From contig JADJOY010000008.1 in NCBI GenBank assembly GCA_016713535.1, positions 62,001 through 126,000 of the forward strand: DNA of 64,000 bases. The letters run 5' to 3'. The notes beneath the pieces were generated by a model. That model ran no database searches. It was given only the letters and a program-made list of their open reading frames with translations, and was not told where the DNA came from. The DNA comes from JADJOY01 sp016713535 [NCBI: Deltaproteobacteria bacterium] (GTDB lineage: Bacteria > JADJOY01). Position numbers and translations under genes: made by a program. This document shows positions 46,768 through 57,100 of this stretch, piece after piece. The first letter of the stretch is position 1. Every line of letters begins with the position of its first letter.

Positions 46768-48375
46768 TTGAGCAGGTGGCGTGGTGGTGCGCCCGGCGTG
46801 TTGGCGGCATGGGCGGCGCTGGGCGTCAGCGGCTGTCTGTTCGTCGATCCCGTCGACCTGACACCGCCCGATCCGGCCGCGTGGATCCCGCCGCCTCAGG
46901 CGCCGTCCGAGCGCTCGTCGACGGTACCAGCGCCTCCATCGACCGCGAGCGAGGCGGCGACCGCGGGCGCGACCCCCGAGGTGCCCGGCGTGGCGTCGCC
47001 GCAGGTGAGCGGGGCGGAGGCGCCCGTTGCACCGCCTTCGCCGGTGAATGCGCGTGCACCGTCGTTCGCGAACGGCGTGCCGCCCGCGGATGCGACGATC
47101 CGCGACGTGGCGATGCCGCTCGCCACCGGCCTCCCGGACGCGCGGCCGCTCGCGCTGGCCGAGATCCTCGCCACGGTCGGCGCCGAAGCTCTCGACATCC
47201 GCTCCGCGCAGCAGGATGCCGCTTCGGCCGAGGCCGAGCGTCGCATCGTTCGTGACTCGTTGCTGCCGAGCTTCAGCGCCCAGGCCAAGTTCGGCCTGCT
47301 CAATGGCTATACCCAGGGAACGGCCGGACGGTTCTTCAACACCAACTACCAGAACACCCTGATCGGCCCGAAGGTGGAGCTCACCTACGACCTGGCCGCC
47401 GCGGTCTTCACGCTGCAGGCTGCACAAGAGCACCTCGAAGGCGAGCTCGCGGCCATCCGGGTCACCGCCAACGACAGTCTCCACGCCGCGGCCACCGGCT
47501 ACTTCGATCTCGTCGAGAGCTGCGCACAGCTCTGGATCGCGGAGATCTCGGTGCGCCATGGTCACGAACTGGTCGACCTGGAGCTGACTCGTGTGTCGAG
47601 CGGCGCAGGGCTCGAGGTCGACCTCCTGCGTGCACAGGCCAAGCTCGCCGAGGCCGAGCGCGGAGTGCTGGAGGCGCGACGCCTGGTCGCCGTCGCCTCG
47701 GCGGAGCTGGTCGAGCAGCTCGGACTTCCGCCCAGCACCGAGCTGGTACCAGCCGAGGACGCGATCGTGGCGGTCGAGCTCATCCCGCTCGGCGACCTCG
47801 ACGAGCTGGTGCGCAAGGCCGTCGCCAACCGGCCGGAGGTGGCGCAGGCCGGGCGTGAGCTCGCCGCGAGCCAGGAGAGCGAGGGCTACTGGGAGAATCG
47901 CTGGATCATCCCCCAGGTCAAGCTGAGCGCCGAGTACGGCGGGTTCGGCACCAACCCGCGCGACCTCCAGGATCGCGAGATCTACACAGCGGCGGCCGAG
48001 TGGTCGCTCGATCCCATGAACCTCTCACAGCTCGACAAGGCGCGCGCCACCCGCCGCAAGGCCGAGGTTGCCGAGACCCAGGTGACCCGCATGGTCGCGT
48101 CCGAGGTCGTGCAAGCCTTCCGCAGCTCGCAGGCCGCTGCCGCGACGATCTCGTCCGCCGTGCGCGAGGTCCAGGCGAGCGCCGAGGCCTATGAGCTGGT
48201 GCAGGTTCGGTACCGCGAAGGCGTCGCGCTGCAGGAAGAGGTGCTGCGCGCCGAGCTCGACTTGACCCGGGCACAGAGCGCGCTCACCGGCGCGCTCGCC
48301 AGCTACGACCGTTCGCAGTTCGACCTGGCGCGCGCGATCGGCGGACCCCGCAACGGCGGGCCAGCCGTACCCTGA
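46768..48375 (+). CDS. TolC/OEP-family outer-membrane efflux lipoprotein
   Basis: TTG46768 is the start: AGGAGG lies 5 nt upstream, and the protein then opens with a lipoprotein signal ending in the lipobox VSGC (about Cys22). A 100-residue Pro/Ala-rich linker precedes two OEP repeats made of long helices: LDIRSAQQDAASAEAERRI, FDLVESCAQLWIAEISVRHG, EVDLLRAQAKLAEAERGVLEARRLVAVASAEL (first repeat) and ATRRKAEVAETQVTRMVASEVVQAFRSSQAAAAT (second). Trimeric OEPs form the outer-membrane duct of tripartite exporters. It is 535 residues. It converges with the HlyD-type gene that probably supplies its adaptor. Confidence 0.88.
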   Translation: MSRWRGGAPGVLAAWAALGVSGCLFVDPVDLTPPDPAAWIPPPQAPSERSSTVPAPPSTASEAATAGATPEVPGVASPQVSGAEAPVAPPSPVNARAPSFANGVPPADATIRDVAMPLATGLPDARPLALAEILATVGAEALDIRSAQQDAASAEAERRIVRDSLLPSFSAQAKFGLLNGYTQGTAGRFFNTNYQNTLIGPKVELTYDLAAAVFTLQAAQEHLEGELAAIRVTANDSLHAAATGYFDLVESCAQLWIAEISVRHGHELVDLELTRVSSGAGLEVDLLRAQAKLAEAERGVLEARRLVAVASAELVEQLGLPPSTELVPAEDAIVAVELIPLGDLDELVRKAVANRPEVAQAGRELAASQESEGYWENRWIIPQVKLSAEYGGFGTNPRDLQDREIYTAAAEWSLDPMNLSQLDKARATRRKAEVAETQVTRMVASEVVQAFRSSQAAAATISSAVREVQASAEAYELVQVRYREGVALQEEVLRAELDLTRAQSALTGALASYDRSQFDLARAIGGPRNGGPAVP

Positions 48376-48434
48376 TCGCGTCCGCTCACCCGGCGGGGGG
48401 GGGCGATCGGCCGGCGCCCCCCCCGGAGCGATCA
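48373..48434. terminator. Bidirectional terminator between OEP and HlyD-type genes
   Basis: A nested structure: the inner stem GGGGGGGGCG (48396-48405) with CGCCCCCCCC (48415-48424), and the outer stem TGATCGC (48373-48379) with GCGATCA (48428-48434). It sits between two convergent stop codons. Confidence 0.55.
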
Positions 48435-48451
48435 CCCGGCTCTTCGGCCGT

Positions 48452-50736
48452 TCACGGCAGCCAGGACCAGACCTCGGTGCGGATGTAGCGCACGATCGGG
48501 CGAATCAGCGCGCGACCGAACGTGTCGGGTCCGACGACGATGCGCGCGAAGCCCGTCATGCCGGGGCTCAGCCGTTCCTGGGTCGCGTCCAGCTCGACCA
48601 CGACCCGGACCTGATAGCTCTCGTCGCCCTGCTTCATCGACTGCTGCATGTACGCTTCGCGATCCGTGCGATACGCGTCGATGTCGAACTCACTCTCGGG
48701 CGTGGCGGTTCGTATCACGGTGGAGACCTTGCCCGTCACGAGCCGGCCGTTGTGGCCGCGCAGCCGGACGTTGACGGGCATGCCTTCCTTCACTTCGGGA
48801 ACCGCCGCCTCCTCCGCCGCTACCTCGACGCGCAGGTGGCGATCGTCCTGGATCACCGCGATGAGGTCGCCCTTGTCGGCGACCTGACCAATGCGCTCCT
48901 TCACGTCCGGCGTCATCACCCGTCCGGCGATCGGCGAGCGGATCGCGAGGAGCGCCTGCTGCGAGGTGTAGTAGCGCACGCGCTCTTCGAGCCGCTCGAC
49001 CTCGGCCCTGTGAGCGGCGACGTCCTCGGGCCTAGCGCCGTGGCGCGCCTTCGCCAGGTTCTGCTCGCCGATCTCGAGGCCGATCGCGGGAGGCGTCGCG
49101 CTTGCGCCTCGCGGTGTCGACCTTCTCGGTCGTCGACGCCTTGCCCGCCAGCAGCGCCTGTTCGCGCTTGAGCTCGTCCTCGGCGAAGGCGAGTTCGGTC
49201 TTCGCGAGGTCGCGCTCGTGCTCGGCGATCGCGAGATCCTCGGAGCGGACTCCGTTGAGCAACCGGTCCAGCTCCGCTTGCTCCTTCTTCAGCTCGGCCT
49301 CGGCGGTCCGGAGCTGGGTGACGATGTCGCGGCCACTCAGCGTTGCGATCACCTGGTTCGCCTCGACCTCCTGGCCGGGCGAGACGTTGACGGCGATCAC
49401 CTCGTCCTGGAGCTGGGCGCGCAGTCCGACCTCGGCTCCCGCGACGACCCGGCACTCGCCCTCGACCTCCCGGTCGTAGGGCAGGAAGAGCACCACGACC
49501 GCGGCCACCAGGAGTCCGAGACGGACCACCCATTTCACGGTCTTCGAGCCGCCGTGCCGAACCGCCCAGCGGTATCCGTCGTTGTCCGTCATGATCGCCG
49601 CAACCTCCTTGCGATACGCCCAGAGATACACCGCGCAGCCGAACATCAGCCCGCTCGGGCCGAAGCGCGATTCGAGCCAGTAGCCGCCCCCCACGAGCAG
49701 GACGAGCTGCATCGAGACGTTGAATGCGTAATAGCCGACGCCGTAGAGCCGAAGCCAGAAGCGCTCGCGCTCGGTCAGCGCCGCGGGTCCCGGACGACCC
49801 GCGAGCCACGCGCGGGTCTCGCCGATGGCGCGCTCCCGGACCTGACCGTCCTTGAGCCAGGAGCACAGGATCCGGTAGCCGTCGTAGCGTAGGAAGATCA
49901 CCGCGTGAAGCGCGAGACCGACCACGCAGGGCGGGATGAGCAGGAGCCAGAAGCGGCTGAGGTCGGAGCCCCGGTCCGTGAGCCCCCACGCGAGCGCCGC
50001 GACGCCGAAGATCAGGAGCTGGCACCAGATCCCGGCGGTCAACACCGTCCACCGCGCGCGGCCCTTCATGCGATGGATCGAGTCGCCCGTGTCGCAGTTC
50101 ACGAACGGCACCAGGTCGGCGAACCAATACAGGTGGAACCGCCGCACGCGTCCGCCGTGCAGTCTGCACGCCACGCCCACCGCCACCTCGCGCGGGAGGT
50201 TCATGAAGACCACGGTCTGGGCCAGCGAGAAGAGCGCGAGCGAGAAGAGCGGCAAGGTGCGGGTGAGCACTCCGAACTGCGTCTCGTAGGACTCCCAGCC
50301 GCGCGCGAGCACCACCGCGCCGATGAACGCGAGGACCGAGATCGGCACCATCGCCCACGGCGCGAACAGCCAACCGAAGATCACGGCGAGCAGGTCGAAG
50401 AGCAGGTTGGCGGCGTCGGCCTGGTGTGGCGTGGTGGCCGTGACCGGCGGGGGCGAGCCACCCGGCTCTTGGGTCACCCCGGAGGGGGCGAGGAAGCCCT
50501 AGGCTCGCAAGCTGCTCGACGAACTCGAGCACGGTTCGGACGTCGATGGGTCGGCCCACGCGCCGCGCATATTCGGTCGCGACCTGGCTCGGATCGTGCT
50601 CGCCATCGAGCAACGAGAGGAGCACGCGCTCACCGGCGCCACAGGTGTAGGATGTGCCCGTGCGCGGATCGACGACCAGGAACGCGTTGGGTGAAGTGCG
50701 CAGGACTTCGAGGTCCGTTCGTCGCTTGGGTAGCAT
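48452..50736 (-). CDS. PqqD-like / inactive M50 peptidase-like / HlyD adaptor fusion, two frameshifts
   Basis: From ATG50736: a PqqD-like domain (RRTDLEVLRTSPNAFLVVDP; VLLSLLDGEHDPSQVATEYA), then a multi-helix M50-like membrane region (residues about 110-400), then a HlyD/biotinyl-lipoyl part: a helix before LPYDREVEGECRVVAG, QLQDEVIAVNVSPGQEVEAN, a long coiled coil, and LAIRSPIAGRVMTPDVKERI with C-terminal LSPGMTGFARIVVG. In the M50 part the position of HExxH reads NLPREVAVGVA, so the zinc site is lost. Breaks at 50497-50499 (one extra base; SLGFLAPSGVTQE restored) and about 49083-49092 join one protein of about 761 residues. It is likely to link an inner-membrane partner to the OEP duct. 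The start codon lies at the edge of a 15-bp inverted repeat. Confidence 0.78.
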
Positions 50737-50778
50737 GTTTGCTCGGGCTCGCGTATCGCGCGCGCCCGAGCAAACATG
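50734..50778. repeat. 15-bp perfect inverted repeat over the start of the HlyD-type gene
   Basis: CATGTTTGCTCGGGC (50734-50748), 15-nt loop, GCCCGAGCAAACATG (50764-50778). On the minus strand the 3' arm contains the ATG of the PqqD-M50-HlyD gene, so the mRNA hairpin could hide the start codon; as DNA it is a candidate operator in the 424-nt divergent region that also drives the lipid synthase. Confidence 0.7.
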
Positions 50779-51097
50779 TTCCCGCCGCCCGTGTACGCGT
50801 GGCAAGCCCCCGCGTGGTCGCGGCGCTCCCGAACGGGGAGCGTGGACCGCCCCGCGCGTAGTATTCATGACGCAGCGCGTGTCGACGGCTCGAGTGGCGC
50901 CGCGCGGAGGGTTGCGCAGCCGGCACTCGACTTGCTATCTCAACAGCGCAATTCCTCACGAGGTCGATTTCTTCACGAAATGTCAAGAACTTCTGGCGAG
51001 TGTCTCGGCGTAGGCAGCGCTCCAGCACGGCGGCCTCCAGAGCGCAGTGCGGCACTGCCGCGGCTCAGCCTCGTGGTCGGATTCAGGCGCTACGCGG

Positions 51098-51127
51098 TTG
51101 CGGCAGCGGAGCACGGATTGGTATGCT
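51098..51127 (+). promoter_or_regulatory. Candidate sigma-70 promoter of the lipid synthase
   Basis: TTGCGG (51098-51103), 18 nt, TATGCT (51122-51127), with transcription predicted near 51134 and the start codon at 51161. The rest of the 50779-51097 gap holds nothing I can name. Confidence 0.45.
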
Positions 51128-51160
51128 TTTGCGGCGCGTCATAAGCGAGGGCTGGTCGAC

Positions 51161-54100
51161 ATGAGGCAGGATCTGCTGAGGGGGACGGGTGTCCCCGAAG
51201 GGCAGCCTCATCCATTCGTGACACTGGCGGTTTCGCCCGGTGCGACGTGGGATCCCAGCATCCCTATCGCGGCGGCGCGCGCCGGCGCGATCGGAGTGCT
51301 CGACCTGACCTTCCTGACCAATGCCGAGTGCGCGCTCGGTGTGGTCGATCGTCTGGTCCGGTTCGCGCCGGATCGCTACGGCGTGATGTTGCACGGCCGC
51401 GACGGTCACCTCGAGCGAGCCGTGCTCGACCGCCTCGGTAGCTGCGATGTCATCCTCCTGACGCCCGAGTCACAGGAGGCCTTGAGGCAGGTGGTCCCGC
51501 GCTGCCGCGTCACCGCTCGCCAGGTGGGCGTGGTGGTGACCGCCGTCTCGGATTTGGAGCTCGTCGGAGACCTGCCGGTCGACTTTCTCATCGCCAAGGG
51601 TTCGGAGGCGGGGGGGTGGGTCGGCGTCGAGACCAGCCTCGCGCTCCTCGAGAGGCTACGCGGCACGCAACCCCGTCCCGTCTACGTGTGGGGCGGCGTG
51701 GGACCCGCCAGCGCTGGGGCCTATCTGGTCGCGGGGGCCCACGGGCTGGTCCTCGACTGGCAGCTTTCGCTCACCCGGGAGTCCCCGCTGCCGCGGGGGC
51801 TCCGTCATCGCATCGAGCACGAGGGTGTCGACACCACCCTCGTCGGGCTCGGCGGCGGTGACCACTTCCGTTGCGTGGCACGAACCGCCGGTCGATTGAG
51901 GGATCGACTCGCCGCTTCCGGGCTGGAAGGCGCGGAATCGCGCGCCCAGCGGATGGCGGTGCTCGAGGCCGTGCTCGCGGGCTGGTCGACGGGTGAGAAG
52001 CGCTATCCGTGGCCGGTGGCCGAGGACGCCACGCTCGCCGTGGCATGGCGTGCCAAGGCTCCAACGGTGGCGCGCGCGCTAGCCTGGACCCGCGAGCTGT
52101 GCGCCGAGGCGTCGACCGGCGCGGCGGTGCAGCATTTCCTGGTCCAAGGCGGCGGAGTCGCTCCCGCGTTCGGTGTGGCGTATCCCGTGCTGCAGTGCGC
52201 GACGGGCGCTGTCGAGGCGTGGGCCGGTTTCGCCGAGCAGGCGTCGGGCGCGGGCGCGATCCCGGTCCTCCCGCTCGACGGTCCGCCCGAGGAGGCCGCG
52301 CGGCTCGCCCTCGAGACGATCGCGAAGGCGCTCGCCGGGCGACCCTGGTGCGTCGACCTGACGAGCGCCACCACGGCGCTCGAGAGCTCCCGCTGGCTGC
52401 CCGTGGTGGAGGGTGTCCGGCCGCCGCTCGCGCTCGTCCCAGAGGCGTCGCTCGACGACCTCGCGGCCTGGGAGCACCACGGCGCCAAGGCCTTCGTCGC
52501 CGTCACGAGCGAAGCCGGGCTCGTCCACGCCCTCGCAAGCGGCGTGCGGCGGTTCCTGTTCCCCACGACGCCCCTGGGTGCGCAGGGCGCCTCGCCGAGC
52601 CTGGGGCTGTGGGACGACCTGGTGCGGTGCCTCGCCGCGCCCGGCCGTCCGCGCGCCGATGTAGCACACCTGCAGGTGCTACTCGATGGCGGTCGCGCGG
52701 ACGCGGCGCGTGCTGCGGCGCTTCAGGTCGTCGCCGAGCCGCTCGTCGAACTCGGGATCCACGTCGGCCTGGTAGCGCGCGACCTCGAGGACCCGGCGGG
52801 TTCGTTCTGCGCCGCAGCGGGTCGCCACCTCCTCGGTCTCCGCGAAACCAGCGTGATGGTCGTCGAGGATCCGATTCCGGTTCCGCCGCCGCTCGACATC
52901 GCGGTGGTCGGCATGTCGTGCTTCTTGCCCGGCGCCAATGACGTCGCCACGTACTGGCACAACATCCTGACCGCCAAGGACGCGATCACCGAGGTTCCGG
53001 CGGATCGCTTCGACGCGGCGCGCTGGTTCGACCCCGACAAAGGTGCCCGCGACAAGATCTACAGCAAGTGGGGCGGCTTCATCGGCGACATCCCGTTCGA
53101 CCCGCTCAAGTTCGGCATTCCACCCGCGACGCTGCGCAGCGTCGAGCCCATCCAGCTCTTGACGCTGGAGCTCGTCGATCAGGCGATGCGCGACGTGGGC
53201 TACGGCGCTGGCTACGAGCCGCCGCGGGCGCGCACTTGTGTCGTGCTCGGCGCGGGCGGGGGCATGGGTAGCCTCGGCCTCCACTACGCATTCCGCGCGC
53301 TGCTCCCCGAGTTCATCGAGAAGCCACCCGAGGAACTTCTCGAACGTCTCCCCGAATGGAACGAGGACAGCTTCCCCGGAGTCCTCCTCAACGTGCTCAC
53401 CGGGCGTGTCACCAACCGCTTCGACTTCGGCGGCGTGAACTTCACCGTCGACGCGGCCTGCGCCTCGTCGCTTGCGGCGGTGTATCTGGCGTGTCAGGAG
53501 CTCACCAACGGCACCGCGGACGTTGCGGTGGCCGGTGGTGTCGACCCGGTCAACGAGGCGTTCGCCTACACGTGCTTCTCGAAGACCACCGCGCTCTCGC
53601 CGCGCGGCCGCTCGCGCGCCTTCGACGCGAATGCCGACGGTATTGCGATCGCGGAAGGGCTGGCCACCGTCGTCCTCAAGCGGCGCGTCGACGCCGAGCG
53701 TGACGGCGACCGCATCTACGCCGTGATCCGAGGCGTGCAGGGTGCCTCCGACGGTCGCCACAAAGGTCTCACCGCGCCGCGACTCGAAGGGCAGATGGTG
53801 ACGCTCGAGCGTGCGTACGCGCAGGCCCGCGTGTCACCTACGTCACTCGGGTTGGTCGAGGCCCACGGCACCGGCACCGGAGTGGGCGATCCCACCGAGT
53901 GCCAGGCGCTCGGCTCGCTCCTCGAGCGTGCTGGCGCCGCCAGTCAGAGCGTCGCCATCGGCAGCGTGAAGTCGATGATCGGTCATACCAAGTCGGCCGC
54001 TGGCGTGTCCGGCCTGATCAAGGCTGCGCTCGCGCTCTACCACCGGGTCCTGCCGCCGACCCTCCACGTGGAGACGCCCAACCCGAAAGCCGGTTTGACC

Positions 54101-57100
54101 GATGGGCCCCTCTACGTCTCGACGCGGCTCCGGCCGTGGATCCGCGGACCCGAGCCACGGCGGGCCGGGGTGTCGGCGTTCGGCTTCGGCGGGACCAACT
54201 TCCACGCGGTGCTCGAGGAGCACGAGGGTGTACCGCTCGCTCGCGACGAGCGCGCCCCGAGCCGTGAGCTGCCCACCGAGTTGGTGCTGATCGGCGCGAC
54301 GACGGGCGAGCAGCTCCGCTCGCGCTGCCTGGCGATCGCGAACGAACTCGCGACCGCCCTCGACGGCGGCCTCGCGCCGAGCCTCGCGGATGTCGCGTAC
54401 ACCCTCCACAATCGCGGCCTCGCCGGCGCCGACGGGCCTCGGGCCGCGTTCGTGGCGCGCTCCCTCGACGAGCTGAGTGAGCAGCTCCTGGCGGTTGCGG
54501 GCCGACTCGGTGGCGACGCAGCCAAGCTGCCGGTGGGCGCACTGCTCGGCGAGGGCCAGCTCGCGAAGGAAGGCAGCGTCGGGCTGCTGTTCCCGGGGCA
54601 GGGCTCGCAGTTCCCGGACATGACCCGCGACCTGGCGATCCATTTCCCCGAGGTTTCGCGGCGCTTCGAATCTGCGGACCGGGTGTTGCGTGGCCGTCTC
54701 CCGCGTCCCTTGAGCGCGTACGTGTTCCCGCCGCCGGCGTTCTCGGACGAGGCGCGCGGCCGCGCGATCGACGAGCTCAAGGCTACCCACGTCGCGCAGC
54801 CGGCTCTCGGTGTCGCGGACGTGGCGCTGCTGCGGCTCCTCGAGCGCTTCGGGGTCAGGGGCCAGATGGCCGCCGGCCACAGCTACGGCGAGCTGGTCGC
54901 GTTACACGCCGCGGGCGCCCTCACCGAGGAGCAGCTCTTCGCGCTCTCGCACGCGCGTGGCCGCGCGATCTCCGATCTCGCAACGAGCTCGGGTGCCGGG
55001 ACGACCGACCTCGGTCAGATGCTCGCGGTGCGCGGCGACGAGGCGAAGGTCCGCGAGCTGGTCGCGGCCTGTTCGGACGCTTGGGTGTCGAACCTCAACA
55101 GCCGCCGCCAGATCGTCGTCAGCGGCACCCGCGAGGGGCTCGCGCAGGTGCGCGCGAAGCTCGATGCCGCGGGCCTGGCCCACACCGCGGTTCCGGTGGC
55201 GTGCGCGTTCCACAGTCCGATCATGCGCGGCGCGCGGGAGCGGTTCGAGGAGGTCCTCGCCGCGACCCCGTTCGCGGCCCCGTCGTTCGAGGTGTTCAGC
55301 AACTGGACCGCGAGGCCGTACCCCGAGGATCCCGCGCAGATCCGACCGCACCTCGCCGAGCAGCTCGTCAGCGAGGTGCGTTTCGCCGACGAGATCGAGG
55401 CGATGTACGCGGCGGGTGCGCGAGTGTTCGTGGAGGTCGGCCCCAACCGCGTGCTCAGCAAACTCGTCGACGAGGTCCTCGAATCGCGCCCCCACGTCGC
55501 GATCGCCACGCACGATCGCACCGGTCACGGCGTCACCCAGCTCCTCATCGCACTCGGCCGGTTGTTCGTGGAAGGCGTCGGTGTGGAGCTCGAGAGGTTG
55601 TGGTCGGGCCGGGACTTGATCGACCTCGACGATGAACGCGACGGCATCGCGGCGAGCGCCGCCAAGCCACTCGGTCGCCACTTCTGGCTGGTTAACGCGG
55701 CGTACGCGCGTCCCGCTCACGAGCCGCCGCGGGCGTTCACCCGGCCCCGCCTCGTCCTGACCCGCGAGGTGGAGTCGCTCGCGCCCGCGCCGGTCGCGCG
55801 ACCCGAGACCAAGCCATCGGTGATGGCGTCCAAGCTCGCGAGCCCGCGAGTGACCGCGCCCGTGCGCGGAGATTCGGTCCCACCGCCCCACTCGACGAAT
55901 GCGCCCGCCGCGGAGCCGCGGCGAGCCGCCCTGCCCGAGCCCTCCACCATGCCCAGCTCCCAGCGTCCTCCGGATCGTCCTCGAACCCCTTCGCCCGCAC
56001 CCGCGTCTCGGCCCTCGAGCACCGCGACCGACTTCGAGCCGGTACGCGAGTTCCAGGAGACCATGCGCCGGTTCCTGGATACCCAGGCGGCCGTGATGCA
56101 AGCGTTCTACGGCTCGGCGGAGGTCGTCGCACAGCCCGCCGGGATCCGCGAGCCGGACGTGGCGGAGGTCGCGTTCCTGCCTGAGCAGGTCCGTGGACCC
56201 GCTCAGGCACCGGGGCCCGAAGTCGAGGCGCCACGTCCGGTTGTCGCCCAGCCAGCCATGTCTGCGGCGCGCCCCGCAGCTCCGGCCGCGAGCACGACGG
56301 CGGTGCGGCCCACGGTGCCCGAGCCCGCCGCGGCACCGGTGCCGAGCGGCGCCCCGGCGATGCCCGACCCGGTGGAGACGCTGCGAGCCATCGTCACCGA
56401 GCGCACCGGTTATCCAGCGGAGATGCTCGACCTCGACGCCGGTCTCGAGTCGGACCTCGGCATCGACTCGATCAAGCGAGTCGAGATCATCGCGGCCTTC
56501 CGACGCGCCGCCGTACCGAGCGTCGTCGAGCCACCGGCGTGGTTCATGGGCCATGGGTGGTGCGGCCACGTTGCGCGCGATCGTCGACGGGGTGGCGAGG
56601 CTGATCGCCGAGCGTGCCCGGGGGTGCGGCGACGCCGAAGTCGGTGTCGGCAACCCTCACGACGACGAGCGCCGCTGCGCCGAGCCTGGCCGCGGGTGCC
56701 GACCACGCCGCCATGCTGCGCGCGATCGTGACCGACCGCACCGGCTATCCGCCGGAGATGCTCGACCTCGACGCCGGTCTCGAGTCGGACCTCGGCATCG
56801 ACTCGATCAAGCGGGTCGAGATCATCGCGGCCTTCCGACGCGCCGCCGTGCCGAGCGTCGTCGAGCCACCGGCGTGGTTCATGGAGGCCATGGGTGGTGC
56901 GGCCACGTTGCGCGCGATCCTCGACGGTGCGGCGCGTCTCGCGATCGAGAGTGGCAATGTCGCGAGCGACGCCGCCGGCTCGCCCCCGGCGGCGGCGTTG
57001 GTCGAGAGCCGCGCTACGCCCGGCGCCGGGAGTGATCGAGCCGAGCAGCTCCGCGCGATCGTCTCCGAGCGCACCGGCTACCCACCCGAGATGCTCGATC

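Noticed and set aside
50734-50778. Inverted repeat as the end of an insertion sequence
   Set aside because: There is no transposase, no partner end and no target duplication; its position over a start codon points to regulation.
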